This document shows, in pieces, positions 45,753-56,039 of a stretch of DNA of 64,000 nt. The notes beneath the pieces were generated by a model. The model did no database searches, was not told the origin of the DNA, and saw only the letters and a program-made list of their open reading frames with translations. Both the position numbers and the translations under genes were made by a program. Position 1 is the stretch's first letter. Every line of letters begins with the position of its first letter. Source of the DNA: Eudorina sp. 2006-703-Eu-15 (Eukaryota > Chlorophyta > Chlorophyceae > Chlamydomonadales > Volvocaceae); contig BDSI01000016.1 of the NCBI GenBank assembly GCA_003117195.1, positions 62,001-126,000 of the forward strand, written 5' to 3'.

Positions 45753-46969
45753 CAAAGCTTCGAGCGTCGCCAACCGCAGCGAAGCCCGCTCAACACGATA
45801 ACCTTGAACCGTGGGAAGGGGCTGAAGGCTGCGTTGGCGAATGGGGCTGATCAGACATGCATGCTTCGTCTGCTTCAAGTTCAAAACGAAAGGTCAGGTT
45901 TGAGTAACCTGGGAAATGTTGTCTCCGTTTGTGGTTGATAACGCCGCGTGTGGCCCCTGACATACAGCAGCACCTGGTCAGTGGAGCTATCGCTAGGTGT
46001 GGGCGGATTTTTCGGCCCGGTGGGACCGTACGGGCAGGCCCCTGATGGTGACTCGTGAGCCCCCGTGACCCTCCAAGACTACGGGCCACCGCTGGAGAAG
46101 TGACCCCGCCTTGGTGGGGGTGGTGGTTCGCTAATAGGGGCGCCCTGGTGGCTAACTCCCCCTGAGCGGGCTTTATCCCTTGCCATGGTTGGTTCTCAGG
46201 AACGGGGTGGTTCCCTAGTAGTGTGGGCCCGGGGAGTGTTCGGTGCACTTGGGGAGCCTGTCCGGAACGCCATGGTGGCGTTAGTTCATTTAGGCAGTGT
46301 ATGGTGAGGAAGCCTCGGCTGTCGCCGGGGCTGTCACCGATGACCCGCGGGGTCCGCATCCTACTAATACTAGCAACTGGCACTAAAGCAGTCGTAGTTT
46401 AATAAGCAAAGAAAAGTTCAGCAAAAGGGGTTGTCGCGGCCATGTAAGTTTCAGGTCGCGATGTGCCCCTCAGATGAGGGACGACGCTTTGCAGGCTTGC
46501 ACATGGCATTGTTCCATTGCTTTGGCACCCATCCCCAATTTGGACAGACTGTTTTCCTGGTTTGCTTGGCTGAGTAAGGCATTGTCGTGGAAGTCAACAC
46601 ACGACATTCCGCGTACGACAGAATGGACCCCCTCCGGCCGGCTTGCGCGTCTTGCAACTGTTCCGAAATCTTGTTTGCGCTACATCCCGTCGGAGAAATT
46701 CTCAGTCCCACGCACGCTTGATTTCGCTTAATTTTTTGAGATAGTGCCTGCGGAGAAAAGGGCATCAGAAAGAAATATCATGGCCTACGGTGAAGCGCGG
46801 CGCTCACAACCTCTTTGACGCCCTTGCTTCCGTGCTCTTGCTTCCGACCCGCTCGGTGCGATACGGTGCGATGACGTGGACGCTTTACTGGTTTCGCTTG
46901 GTGCTCGGTCCCTTGTCCGAATCTGATTTGGGTCTCGCAGGAATGTTTGCCAACTGTTCCCCTCCCTCT

Positions 46970-47120
46970 CATGAATGAAATAACGCTACAGCGGAGTCCG
47001 AAAAGGGATCAACGGTGTAAACCAGGAGTCCAAGGCAAGCCCCAGCGGGCCCCACCGACAAGGCGTGCCAGGTACCCCCACACCTCAACGCCGCGAACAG
47101 GGGGCCGCAGCCGAGCCCCA
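46970..47120 (+). repeat. Dispersed repeat, copy 3
   Basis: Starts catgaatgaa, then cgctacagcgga, aaaagggatcaac, ggtgtaaacca, ggcaagccccagcgggcccc and cacctcaacgccgcg. It matches copy 2 over about 130 bp with small indels. Confidence 0.75.
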
Positions 47121-47284
47121 CGCACCCAGACAGCCACCTACGCAAGCAGAGGCGCAAAGAGGGGCAACACTACTAAAGGGATGGGCACAGCATCGGGCGA
47201 GATCCCCATCCAGAAGCGGATAAAGTCAAGCAGGCACGAGGTCGCCCACACAGGCACCCCGCTCATGTCAATCATCAAGAAGGA

Positions 47285-47289
47285 TTACA
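47285..47289 (-). terminator. Candidate poly(A) signal TGTAA for the prenylcysteine-oxidase gene
   Basis: TTACA on the plus strand reads TGTAA on the minus strand, about 340 nt after the stop at 47627. TGTAA is the usual volvocine poly(A) word. The position is plausible but the word is short. Confidence 0.3.
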
Positions 47290-47626
47290 ACAAAAACTGC
47301 ACAGGAGCACCAAACCGGGGGTTTCCCCTTCCCTACCTCGCACGACGTACGCACGCCTCTCATCACGCACACCGGTCACCGCCCACCACCGACCACCCTG
47401 GAGCCGCCCCTGGAGCCCCAGACCGACCGCCGCCTCCTCTTCCGCGCCTTGCTTGCTTCTTAACATCCCCGGGAATGAACGTCTAGGGGCGAGCGCCGCC
47501 GCGGCCGCCGCCGTCGTTGGTCGTAGCGTACAGCAGTATTACCAGTAGCAGCAGCACCACTGAAACCAAAAACCGACGATTACGGTACACCACCACAACC
47601 ACCACCATTACGACCCCAGCGCGAGG

Positions 47627-50600
47627 TCATGCCGCTGCGGCGGCAGCGGCGGCGCCCGCCGACGCGGCCCCCTCGGCGGCCTTCCCTTCCTGCCGGTGGT
47701 GCTGCACATCCTCCTCCTGCTGCTCCTCCTCCTCCTTCTGCTGCTGCTGTTGGTCCTGCTGTTGGTCCGTCTGTGGGTCCTCAGCCCCCGTCGACAGCGC
47801 CCCCAGGTGGCGCAGCACCAGCAGGGCGCTGTTGTGAGCCTCGATGGCCGCGATCTCAAGCGCCGACGCCGCCGGCTCCAGCGCGTTGCCGTACACCAGC
47901 CCCGGGGCCAGCAGGAAGGGCGAGAACCGTTCCGGGGGCCGGAACCTGCCGTGCCGTACACCCCGGGAGCCGGGACAGGGCGGGGGCTTTGGCAGGGGGT
48001 TTGGCGGTGGGTTGGAGCTTGGAGGTGACCCGGCCTCGGCCCCAAACCCCCATGCGTACAGATCTGCGCCTGGGGCTCCGCAGGTGCCGCACAGAACCCC
48101 CAGCGGAGTCCGTCTTCCATCCCTCCCCCCTGCCCTGCCGACCGTGCACCTCCTAACCCTCGATCCAGACCGTGCACCCCCACCATGGGGCTGTGTTCCG
48201 GCTGCCTGTCCCCTGCGCCCCTGGCCTCGACAGTGCCCCCCGAGCTGTACCCCTACTACGTCCTGGGCTGTCCCGAGGAGCTCTCACCGCGGGTAGGCGT
48301 ACCACCGCCTGCGGTCCAGCAGCCGGGGAGGCGCCGGGGCCGGCTCGAACATGGACTGGAACAGCTCCAGGGGCAGCTCCTCCCGGGAGAAAAACTGGGC
48401 GGGCGGGTGGGAAGGGAGGAATGGACCCAGGTCGAGAAGGGGCGGGGGAAGGGCGACCCGCGGGTCGGAAAACGAAAGGGCGGGCGGGCGGGAGGGCTAG
48501 GGTGGACAGCGTGTGGCGACAGGCAGGTAAGGCCCATGAACGGAGGGCAAGTGGTTCCGGAGCCTGACGCATGCGGGGTGCGGGGTGCGTTGTCGGCGGA
48601 GCAGAGCGGAGCGTCCAATCTCCACCGCCGCGAGCGAGCCGGGGAGGGAGGGGCCTTCTCCGACACGTAATGCGACGCAGGCGGGGACGGACGGCGTTCC
48701 CCAGCAACAGTGCAACGGTGCGACGCGAGCATGTGTGGGTACCCGTGTCGGCCACGGTGCTGAAGAAATAGCAATAGTGCGGTAGGGCGATGGTGGGCGC
48801 TATGGTACAAAACACACACATCCAGTGGTGCGGGATGGCAGCGTTGGCGCCTACCGACCCCACCTTGTAAACGCGCAGCTCCGCGCCGCCGCCGCCGCCG
48901 CCGCCGGACGCCGACCGACCCGCGGGTCGGATGGCCAGTGCGGAGAACGGCGTCCTGGCGTCGCTCGTCACGAACACGCGGGCCACGGGCGGCATCTCCG
49001 ACACGTTGAAGAAGGCGGGACGCAGCCGCCCCGCCTCCACGTACGTCGTCACGGTGACCTGGTACGGCTGGTAGAGGATGGTTTCGGGGCCGCCATCGCC
49101 GGGGCCGGAAGCGGCGGCGGCGCCGTCGGTGTCGGCGGCGGCGGCGGCCAACTCGCGTGTCGAGGTGGTCTCCAAGGCCGCAGCCCAGGCGGCGGAGGCG
49201 GCGGCGCCGTCGGCCGCCGCCGCCGCGGCGTCGTCGGGCAGGGCGACGCCGGAGATGGCGTTGCGGCCGCCGTCAACGCTGCTGCTGCTGCTGCCGCCGC
49301 CGTCATTGCCCAGGTCAAAGTTGATCTCGGATCCAGTCAACGGCGCCGTGATGACTACAGCGTCGTACGGGCCGAAGACTGACGGCAGTGCGGCGGTTGG
49401 GGCGGGGAAAGGGGGCGATGGCAGGCGGCGGGGGCGGCGGTTCGTTCCCGTACTAAATGCGGTCTCATCACAATACCAGATGGCAGTTTCCGCTTGGTCG
49501 CTTCGGTGAGTTCTCACACCCCTGTACGGCCGTACGGCGACCCCGGCCTGCCTTGTGTGACCAGTACCGTGTCGTTGGACACCGCACTCGCCGGCCGCGC
49601 TCACCTTGAACGGATTCGCCCTCCGCGTCGTCTCCGCCGGCCGGCGTCGGATCTGGGTCCGCCGCCGGCGCTTCGTCCTCCGACCGCTCCGTCGCGCCGC
49701 CTCTTTGTCCCCTCGTCACTCGCACATCCAGGAGGTATCTCGGCCGCCCGGCGGCGGAGTCCGCCGGCGCCGGCAACTGTCGTACGGCAATCACCCGTGC
49801 GGGAGAGATCAGCCGCGCCCCTGACGCCGCCAGCATGCCCGTCACAAGCCGCCTGTTGCCCCCGTCGATCTGCCAGATGGCGCCGTACGTCGCAGGCATG
49901 TACGACACCAGACCTGCTCGGGCGGGCGCGGGGCGGGGCGGGGCGGGTGCGTGAAGAGTACCCTCCCTCCCCCCGCACCTACTGCGGCGGGCGCCAATCA
50001 AGGCGGCGGCGGCGGCGCGCTATCCGGACTAAGAGTTCCGCCGCCACCCGTGAATTTCCGGGTGGGATACGGCAGGTTGGCGTAGCGTGCCGTACTACGG
50101 TACGACCCCCATGCCCGCCCATGCCGCATCTCGGCCGGAGCCGAAGGCGCCTCATCCCCGAAACCACGCGCGCGTCTCCCCTGGACCTCGCCCTGCCCCC
50201 ACCCTGGAGCGGCCCCCCACCCCGCCCTGCCCCCACCCTGGAGCGGCCCCCCACCCCGCCCTGCCCCCACCCTGGAGCGGCCCCCCACCCCGCCCTGCCC
50301 CCACCCGGGAGCGGCCCCCCACCCCGCATTGCCCCCCACCCGGGAGCTGCGTGCGTGCCTGCGAAGGCGTTCATCTCGTCGTTATTCTGGTTGTAGTTGC
50401 AGCGGTTGGCGGCGCCCGCCAGCTCGTTCGCGAACTCGGCCCCGCCCCACAGCCACCAGGACGACGATGACGATGACGACGACGACGACGACGGCGACTC
50501 CAGCCAGTGCTGCAGGGAGGGGTCAGAGAGTTGATGAGAGGTGAGGCGTGTGGCCGGGAGGAGGGTGGGCGGTCGGGAGCAGGGGCGGAGACGAGGGCGC

Positions 50601-53600
50601 CGGCTGGGGGGTTGGCGGGATGCATACGGGAGGTTGTGTGGTAGACATGCGGTACATGCGGTACTCGTAACTGCGCTGACTGCCAGGGCAGAGGCCCGGT
50701 GAAGAATCGAACTGTCCAAGGATCTCCGAAGGGGGCTGGAGGGGTGGTGCAATTTGCGCCTGACGCCGCCGCGGATCCTCCCCGGATCCTAGCGGTAAGG
50801 CCGTCAGCTTCCGCCGTCGCGACGTGCCCATTCGCCATAACCTCCTTAACCCCCCAGTCGCCCCACACTCCAAGGGCGGCCCAGTTCTCTCCAACACACG
50901 TCCCAAAGCCCAAAGCCCAAACCCCAACACACTACCCAACCCGCAGGTATTACCCCCCTTCGCCCCGTACCGTCGCTCTGGCCGCAGCGAAGTTTGAATA
51001 TGTCTACCAATTTCCTATACCCCTCCCCCGCCCCGCTCTGCCTCCCCCGCCCCCCCCCACACACAGACGCACCCGCATGTAGTCCGAGCAGCGCTGCTGT
51101 GTTTCGTCGTACAGATTCAGGTTCCGGAGCAGCTGCTCGGGGGTCTCCCAGGCGGTGCCCCCCTCCTGGAGGTCGTACACCTGGCGGAAGCGCTTGAAGG
51201 CGTCCTTCACAAGCCACTTGTACCGCAATGCGGCGGTGCCGTACCGCAGGAAGGCGCGCAGCGTGTCGGTCCAGGAGCCGGTCTGCGGCGGCGGGTCGGC
51301 GGGTCGGTGGGCCTGTGGGTCGGTGGGCCTGTGGGTCGGCGGTACCGACGGCGACGGTGGGGTCTTATCTTGTACGATCTATTGCCCGGTGACGTCCGTG
51401 GGAAAGGGCGTACGGTACCTCCGTGTAACGGAGCGCGGCGTGGTTGGACTGCTCTGGCGGGGCAGGGGAAGCGGCCGTCCGATCTTCCACGTCTTGGGGC
51501 CCCAAGGCAGCTTTAGGAGGCCCCTCCTCGCCCATCTTTCCCTCTGGAGCGCTTCTCCCTGTCCCCCCCCCCGCGGGGCCGCCGCCTCGCTGTCATCCGG
51601 CACCCCCCTCCCTCCTCGGCCCCTCCTGGGCGAGGGGAACGCCCCCCCTTTTTTGTCAATAAAGACAGCGAAACCGCAACGCCCTCTCCCGCTGCCGCCG
51701 CCGCCGTAATGGCGCCGCCGGCACCAGGTGGTGCGGCGGGCGGTGGCGGCGCGGCGCCCCCTCCCTCCAGGTGACCCGTGGTTCTTACCATATTGAATAC
51801 GAGCGCCGTACCGTTCCAGACCGCGAAGCCGCGCTCTCCCCCCTTCGCGCCCGCCGCCGCCGCTGCACCGCCCTGCGGCGCCGCCTCCTCGCCCTCGACA
51901 CGCCCCCCCGCATCGCGTTGTGCCGGTCCGTCCTCGGAGCCGCCGCCGCCGCCGCCCCCGGGTGAGGTCAGAGGGCGGGTCTCCGACTCCACGTCCTGTC
52001 GGCTGGCGCCGCGACCGCCCACCCGCCTCAGCCGCAGCCCCAGGCGCTCAGCGGCGCGCTTGATGTAGTAGTTGTGGTCCCAGAAGATGGAGGCGCCCAG
52101 TTCGAGAGCCTGCGGTTGCAGTTGCGGGTACGGTTACACGTGCGGATCCCATGTTGGCGGTTGGCTGTTTACGGTTGGCGGTTGGCAGTTGGTGGCGAGA
52201 CTTTGTGGGAGTGAGGTGCGTTGGCGGCATTGGTGATGGCGGGGGTGGTCTTCGGTTTGCGGGGGTCGTCAACCCTGCCATCGTGTAGACCAGAAAGAGG
52301 CATGGGAGAGCGAGGCGGTCAGCAAGGAAGGCAGGGGCCGCATGTAAACAGCAGAGTGAAGGGAGAGAGAGACACAGGGAGAGGTGCGACGTGCAGTACA
52401 AGCAACTAGGTCAGTACAAGCAACTAGGTTGTACCGCGAGAAAAGGAGGGCAGCAACACGCGGCCGTTGTACAGGGCGACAAAGAAGGCTGTGCCGAATG
52501 TGGCATATGTCGGTATGACGGGTACGGCAGCAGGGGCCGACAAGGATCAACCTAAACTGGGCGAGGGGTGGCACGGGGCACTCAGGCGAAGGGCCAGGGG
52601 GGGCGAATGGGTGCCCCGGTAGGCTGCAGGAGGTCCGCAGCGGGGGGGGATTGGGGGGGTGGGTGGGTGGGGGGGACGCAGCAACGCCTGCGCGGCAACA
52701 ATGACGGTTATGCGGGGTGTGGATGTGGCGGGTGGATGTTTGCGCGGCAACAATGACGGTTATGCGGGGTGTGGATGTGGCGGGTGGATGTTTGCCGTTT
52801 GTCTTAGGTGGCGCCGATGATGATGGTAATGGTGGGGTGGTGGTGATAGTGGTGGGGTGGTGGCGGTAGTGGCGACTGCCGGGTGTGTTGTGTTAGGGAG
52901 GGATGTCCGAGTGGAGCAGTTGTGGCAGTTTCCTTGAGATGCACGGAGGTGAAGCGGAGAAGCCGATAGGTGCCGATGGCAGTTCTGTGCGCGTCCGGCT
53001 TGCCGTGGCAAAGGTGGGCGTTGCTGCACGCCCGGCAGGGGGCGTACGTGGAACGCAAGCAGGTGCAGGCAGGACGGCGCACCCTAGCGCACGAATGTTC
53101 ATTCGGGAGCGAATGAAAACACGGAAACGCGATGGCAATTGGTCAGCTGTGGGGTTGAGGGGAAAATGAGGGACTGTGGGCTGCACAGGAATGCTGTCGA
53201 TGTGTTGCTTCTGGCCGGGGAGTGCATCGTCACGAGGCGCACGGCTACATCGCGGGAAGCCCGAAGCGTCGTTGCAACGGCGGCATGAAAAGGGTTGATC
53301 AGACGAATCTGGCAACTTGTTATTGGGAATGGGGTTTACGGTGACTTGAATGACAAAGGCATTTTAATCCAGCTTGCTGACCAACCGCCACGTCAGTGCC
53401 GCACCTCGCCATCGAAAGTGAAATCCGCAAGCCTGCCGCCTTCACTGCTTCCCGCCTCGAAACTGCATTCCAGCACAAGGGCGCACTTCGGTTTCCTGAC
53501 GGCGTCCGCGAGTGCTTTGAACATTTGTTGTGCAGTGTTTTCAGGACGGCATCACCTACATTTCGACTTCCGGTTGTCGATCTGGATGAGCCAATTCTGC

Positions 53601-53750
53601 AAGGCGTGCAGCAGTGAAGGCTCCTCCTGTTCCGGCACCAACCACCGCAACACGCGGAAACAAGCTGCACCCGCAATGTCTAAAAGAAGAGAGCCAACAA
53701 ATCGCCCAGACTATGAAGACATGTAGATTGCATCTCCACATCAGTTGCAT
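47627..53750 (-). CDS. Prenylcysteine oxidase/lyase homologue, 9 exons, 726 aa
   Basis: FAD thioether oxidase that cleaves prenylcysteine into cysteine, an aldehyde and peroxide (family PCYOX1/FCLY), expected in lysosome or vacuole. Exons: 53750-53560, 53462-53405, 52109-51789, 51282-51073, 50509-50359, 49913-49605, 49378-48864, 48394-48288, 47945-47627. All phases agree; exon 5 ends with a GC donor (GCAG|GCACGC). The first 28 residues are a hydrophobic signal peptide. The FAD-binding GAGTGG is at 38-43, followed by EGGRLADFTFDG. Family segments then appear in order: ALELGASIFWDHNYYIKR, LVSYMPATYGAIWQIDGGN, PYDAVVITAPL, QPYQVTVTTYVEA and LAPGLVYGNALEPAAS. It is longer than the roughly 500-residue animal enzyme because of Gly/Ala/Ser inserts and a Gln/Glu-rich tail. 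Confidence 0.9.
50190..50345. repeat. 34-bp C-rich tandem repeat in an intron of the prenylcysteine-oxidase gene
   Basis: The word ctggagcgg or cgggagcgg recurs at 50204, 50238, 50272 and 50306, with a partial unit at 50341, giving a 34-bp period. It sits in intron 5, between 49914 and 50358. Confidence 0.9.
52692..52795. repeat. Tandem duplication of 52 bp
   Basis: A 52-bp block starting gcggcaacaatgacgg is repeated exactly once, in the long intron 2 of the prenylcysteine-oxidase gene (52110-53404). Confidence 0.9.
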
Positions 53751-54365
53751 GTGGAGTAGCGAGCTTGCAACAAGGGTTAAGGGTTTAAACTTGCATACAA
53801 GGTCTCGGAAATTCCTGTTTTCGCGAAGCAAGGTTCCTGGACGGCGTGGCGATTGTGGAACATTTATATAGTAAGACATAATGCATCATTTATGAAGCAA
53901 GCCGTTCCCGTCGTTGCATCGTGCGCGCTCGACACGTTTGTGTGTGTACCCGCATTCCACTATGCGGGGATCATTAGGTTAATACATTTGAGCTGGCGAA
54001 TTCATCTTTATTCATGACAAAATTTCAATCATGCATTTATAGCTCGTCCTGCGCCATCCGGGGGTATCTCTTTTCCGACTATCTTCATAGCAACCCCTGG
54101 ACGATTTTGCATTCAGCTGCTACCTCCTGCATCCAGTGATATTCAACTTTGCACCAGCTTTGTTGGTATTTGCGATGCCGCCTTCAGACGCCTCGTGGTC
54201 TCCTACGAAATCTCGTAGGAGCCCAGTCATCCGCCGTACGAAAAAGGTCTGAAAAAAAGGTCGTGTTTCCCCTCCCTGCGCAGAGTTATTAAAGCCGTGT
54301 GTCGCAGTGTTCTTTTTAACACTTGTAGCCCGGCCGAGACCGACGACAACCAAAGTGCAGCAAGA
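53751..54365. promoter_or_regulatory. Divergent promoter region with TATA box on the minus side
   Basis: The 615 bp between the two divergent start codons (53750 minus, 54366 plus) must hold both promoters. On the minus strand TATATAAAT at 53862-53870 lies 112 nt before the prenylcysteine-oxidase ATG, a good TATA distance for a short leader. No TATA box is obvious on the plus side. The sequence is AT-rich compared with the exons. Confidence 0.55.
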
Positions 54366-56039
54366 ATGCGGGTCGCAATGCTCAGTGTGAGGGGGGGCTT
54401 AAGGTCTGCCTCACGCAGCTCTACTCTGTCTCCACGCGGCTCTTCAATTGAGTCAACCTTGGAGGCTGCAGACACCAATTCACCTTGCAGCTTGTTGCTA
54501 GGAGCGCAGCTGCAGCAGGAGCGGGGCTTTTCAGCTCCAATGTTCCGGTCGCGCGGCTTGGGCTCAGCGTGGTCAGTTCAGCACGAGCGCCAGACAACTG
54601 CAAGTCTGACCAGCAGCACGACCAGCCTGGCCGCCACAGCTGCGTGGCAAGCGAGTGTCGTCAACGCTGAATCCTCGCAGGTGAGAGCGGTTCTTTGAAA
54701 ACGTGAGGCCTTGTCAGATCGCTGCCGCGCCCGTTAATGGGGCCGGCGGCTCTTGAGCTTTTAAACGCAATATGTTTCAATTGTCGCTAGTCTGGAAGTG
54801 CTCTGCAAGCTGTGGAAGCGTTCGTGGATTGTTGCAAGGTCGCTCAGATCCACGCCTCCTGCTTTTAAATGTGTAATTTATTGCTCTGCGTGGTGTAGGT
54901 ATCCTTGTGCTCAGAATAGTGTGCGTCTCCAAATTTTGCGTGGCCTTGTCAGCCTTGTACGCTCAGCTCTAGTGTCCGCATTCCATTCCTTTTCAGGTGG
55001 AGGATTGGCTTGCGGCGCTTCATCAGGTGGATGCGGAAGCACGAGGCCTTTGCTCAGGTCTTCTTGCGCGCCATCCAACTCTGCTGTGGAAGGATGCGCA
55101 GCGCACAACTGGTGTCGTCCAGGCCCTCGTGGACGCGACTCGCCAGCGGCAGCTGCTTCGTCCCTACTTCATGCAGGACACGCACATTTTGGCGCTGGTC
55201 GACAGGTGAGATGCATTATCGGACGTGCGTGTTTGAGCTATGGTTGCGAACCTCTTTTTGATAAGAACATTTTCACGGTCTGGTATAGTAGCTCATCCAT
55301 CACATTGAGATATATATATATATATTTCTTAACTCGGGAGTCCTCCTTCTCTTTCCCATCCTCGTGCAGGTACACCCCCGATAGCCTGCGTGCGCGCCTG
55401 TCGGAGTTGCACCGCCTTGTCTGGCAGAAGCTGGACGACTCGAACGTGGCATCACTTTTCACGGCGCGCGGTTCCCTGGACATGCTGGATCTGGATGCCA
55501 AGGCGCTGGCCTTGAAGGCGCAGGCCCTACGCGCCCTCATCCCTGAGTTCCTGCCTTCCACGGTTCTTCGGGGTTGCCCGGAGCTTCTGGACGTTCAGGT
55601 GGACGACCTGCCCAAGTACATCAGCCGCGCGGGTGATGTCGTCGTGGTGGGCGAGTCTGCCTCGGCTGAGCTGGTTGCGGTCAACAACGTTGTAATTGTG
55701 CGTTGCCGAGCCCCCATGTCGTCACCAGACGCTGCCCCGGCGGCCTCCAACCAAGCCACGCCCGCCGCGGCAACTGGGGGACGGCTGCTGCGCTCGGCGC
55801 GCTGTGGTGCGCAGCAGCTGCTGCAGGAGCACAGCCAGTCGGCTGGTTCGACATCCCGTGAGGTCGTCCGCGTGTTTTGCAATACCCGGCAGCTTATCTA
55901 CGCCAAGGGCGACCAGGTCGAGATTCGCGTCGAGGACCCGAACAAGGCGCAGGAGGATCTCAGCGCTGCCTGCAGGATGGCGGTGCTGCAGCGCCTGTCG
56001 ATTGCGGGCCAAGCCACCGCAGGAGTGCGGTGCGCATGA
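54366..56039 (+). CDS. Organelle-targeted alpha-helical protein, weakly mTERF-like, 3 exons, 397 aa
   Basis: Exons: 54366-54680, 54997-55205, 55370-56039, in phase. The first about 40 residues are rich in Arg, Ser and Ala and nearly free of acidic residues (MRVAMLSVRGGLRSASRSS), as expected of a mitochondrial or plastid transit peptide. The middle is helical and Leu-rich, with phrases such as LLARHPTLLWKDAQ and FLPSTVLRGCPELLDV. These recall the proline-containing helices of mTERF organelle transcription factors, but the repeat register is not regular enough to be sure. The C-terminal 120 residues are less structured, with VRVFCNTRQLIYAKGDQVEI near the end. There is no enzyme motif. The gene shares its upstream region with the prenylcysteine-oxidase gene. 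A TGTAA poly(A) word follows about 190 nt after the stop. Confidence 0.7.

Larger units (their letters stand above)
45753..47626. other. Spacer between ankyrin gene and prenylcysteine-oxidase gene
   Basis: Contains the presumed ankyrin-gene promoter, dispersed repeat copy 3 (46970-47120) and the 3' flank of the gene ending at 47627. Frames here lack domains or splice partners. Confidence 0.45.

Noticed and set aside
45790..46383. 197-residue minus-strand frame upstream of the ankyrin gene
   Set aside because: Pro/Arg/His-rich composition without domain or splice support, and it overlaps the ankyrin exon in another frame.
48153..49604. 483-residue minus-strand frame taken as a single protein
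   Set aside because: It runs through two introns. Only 49378-48864 matches the prenylcysteine-oxidase family, and phase-consistent splice sites bound that exon.
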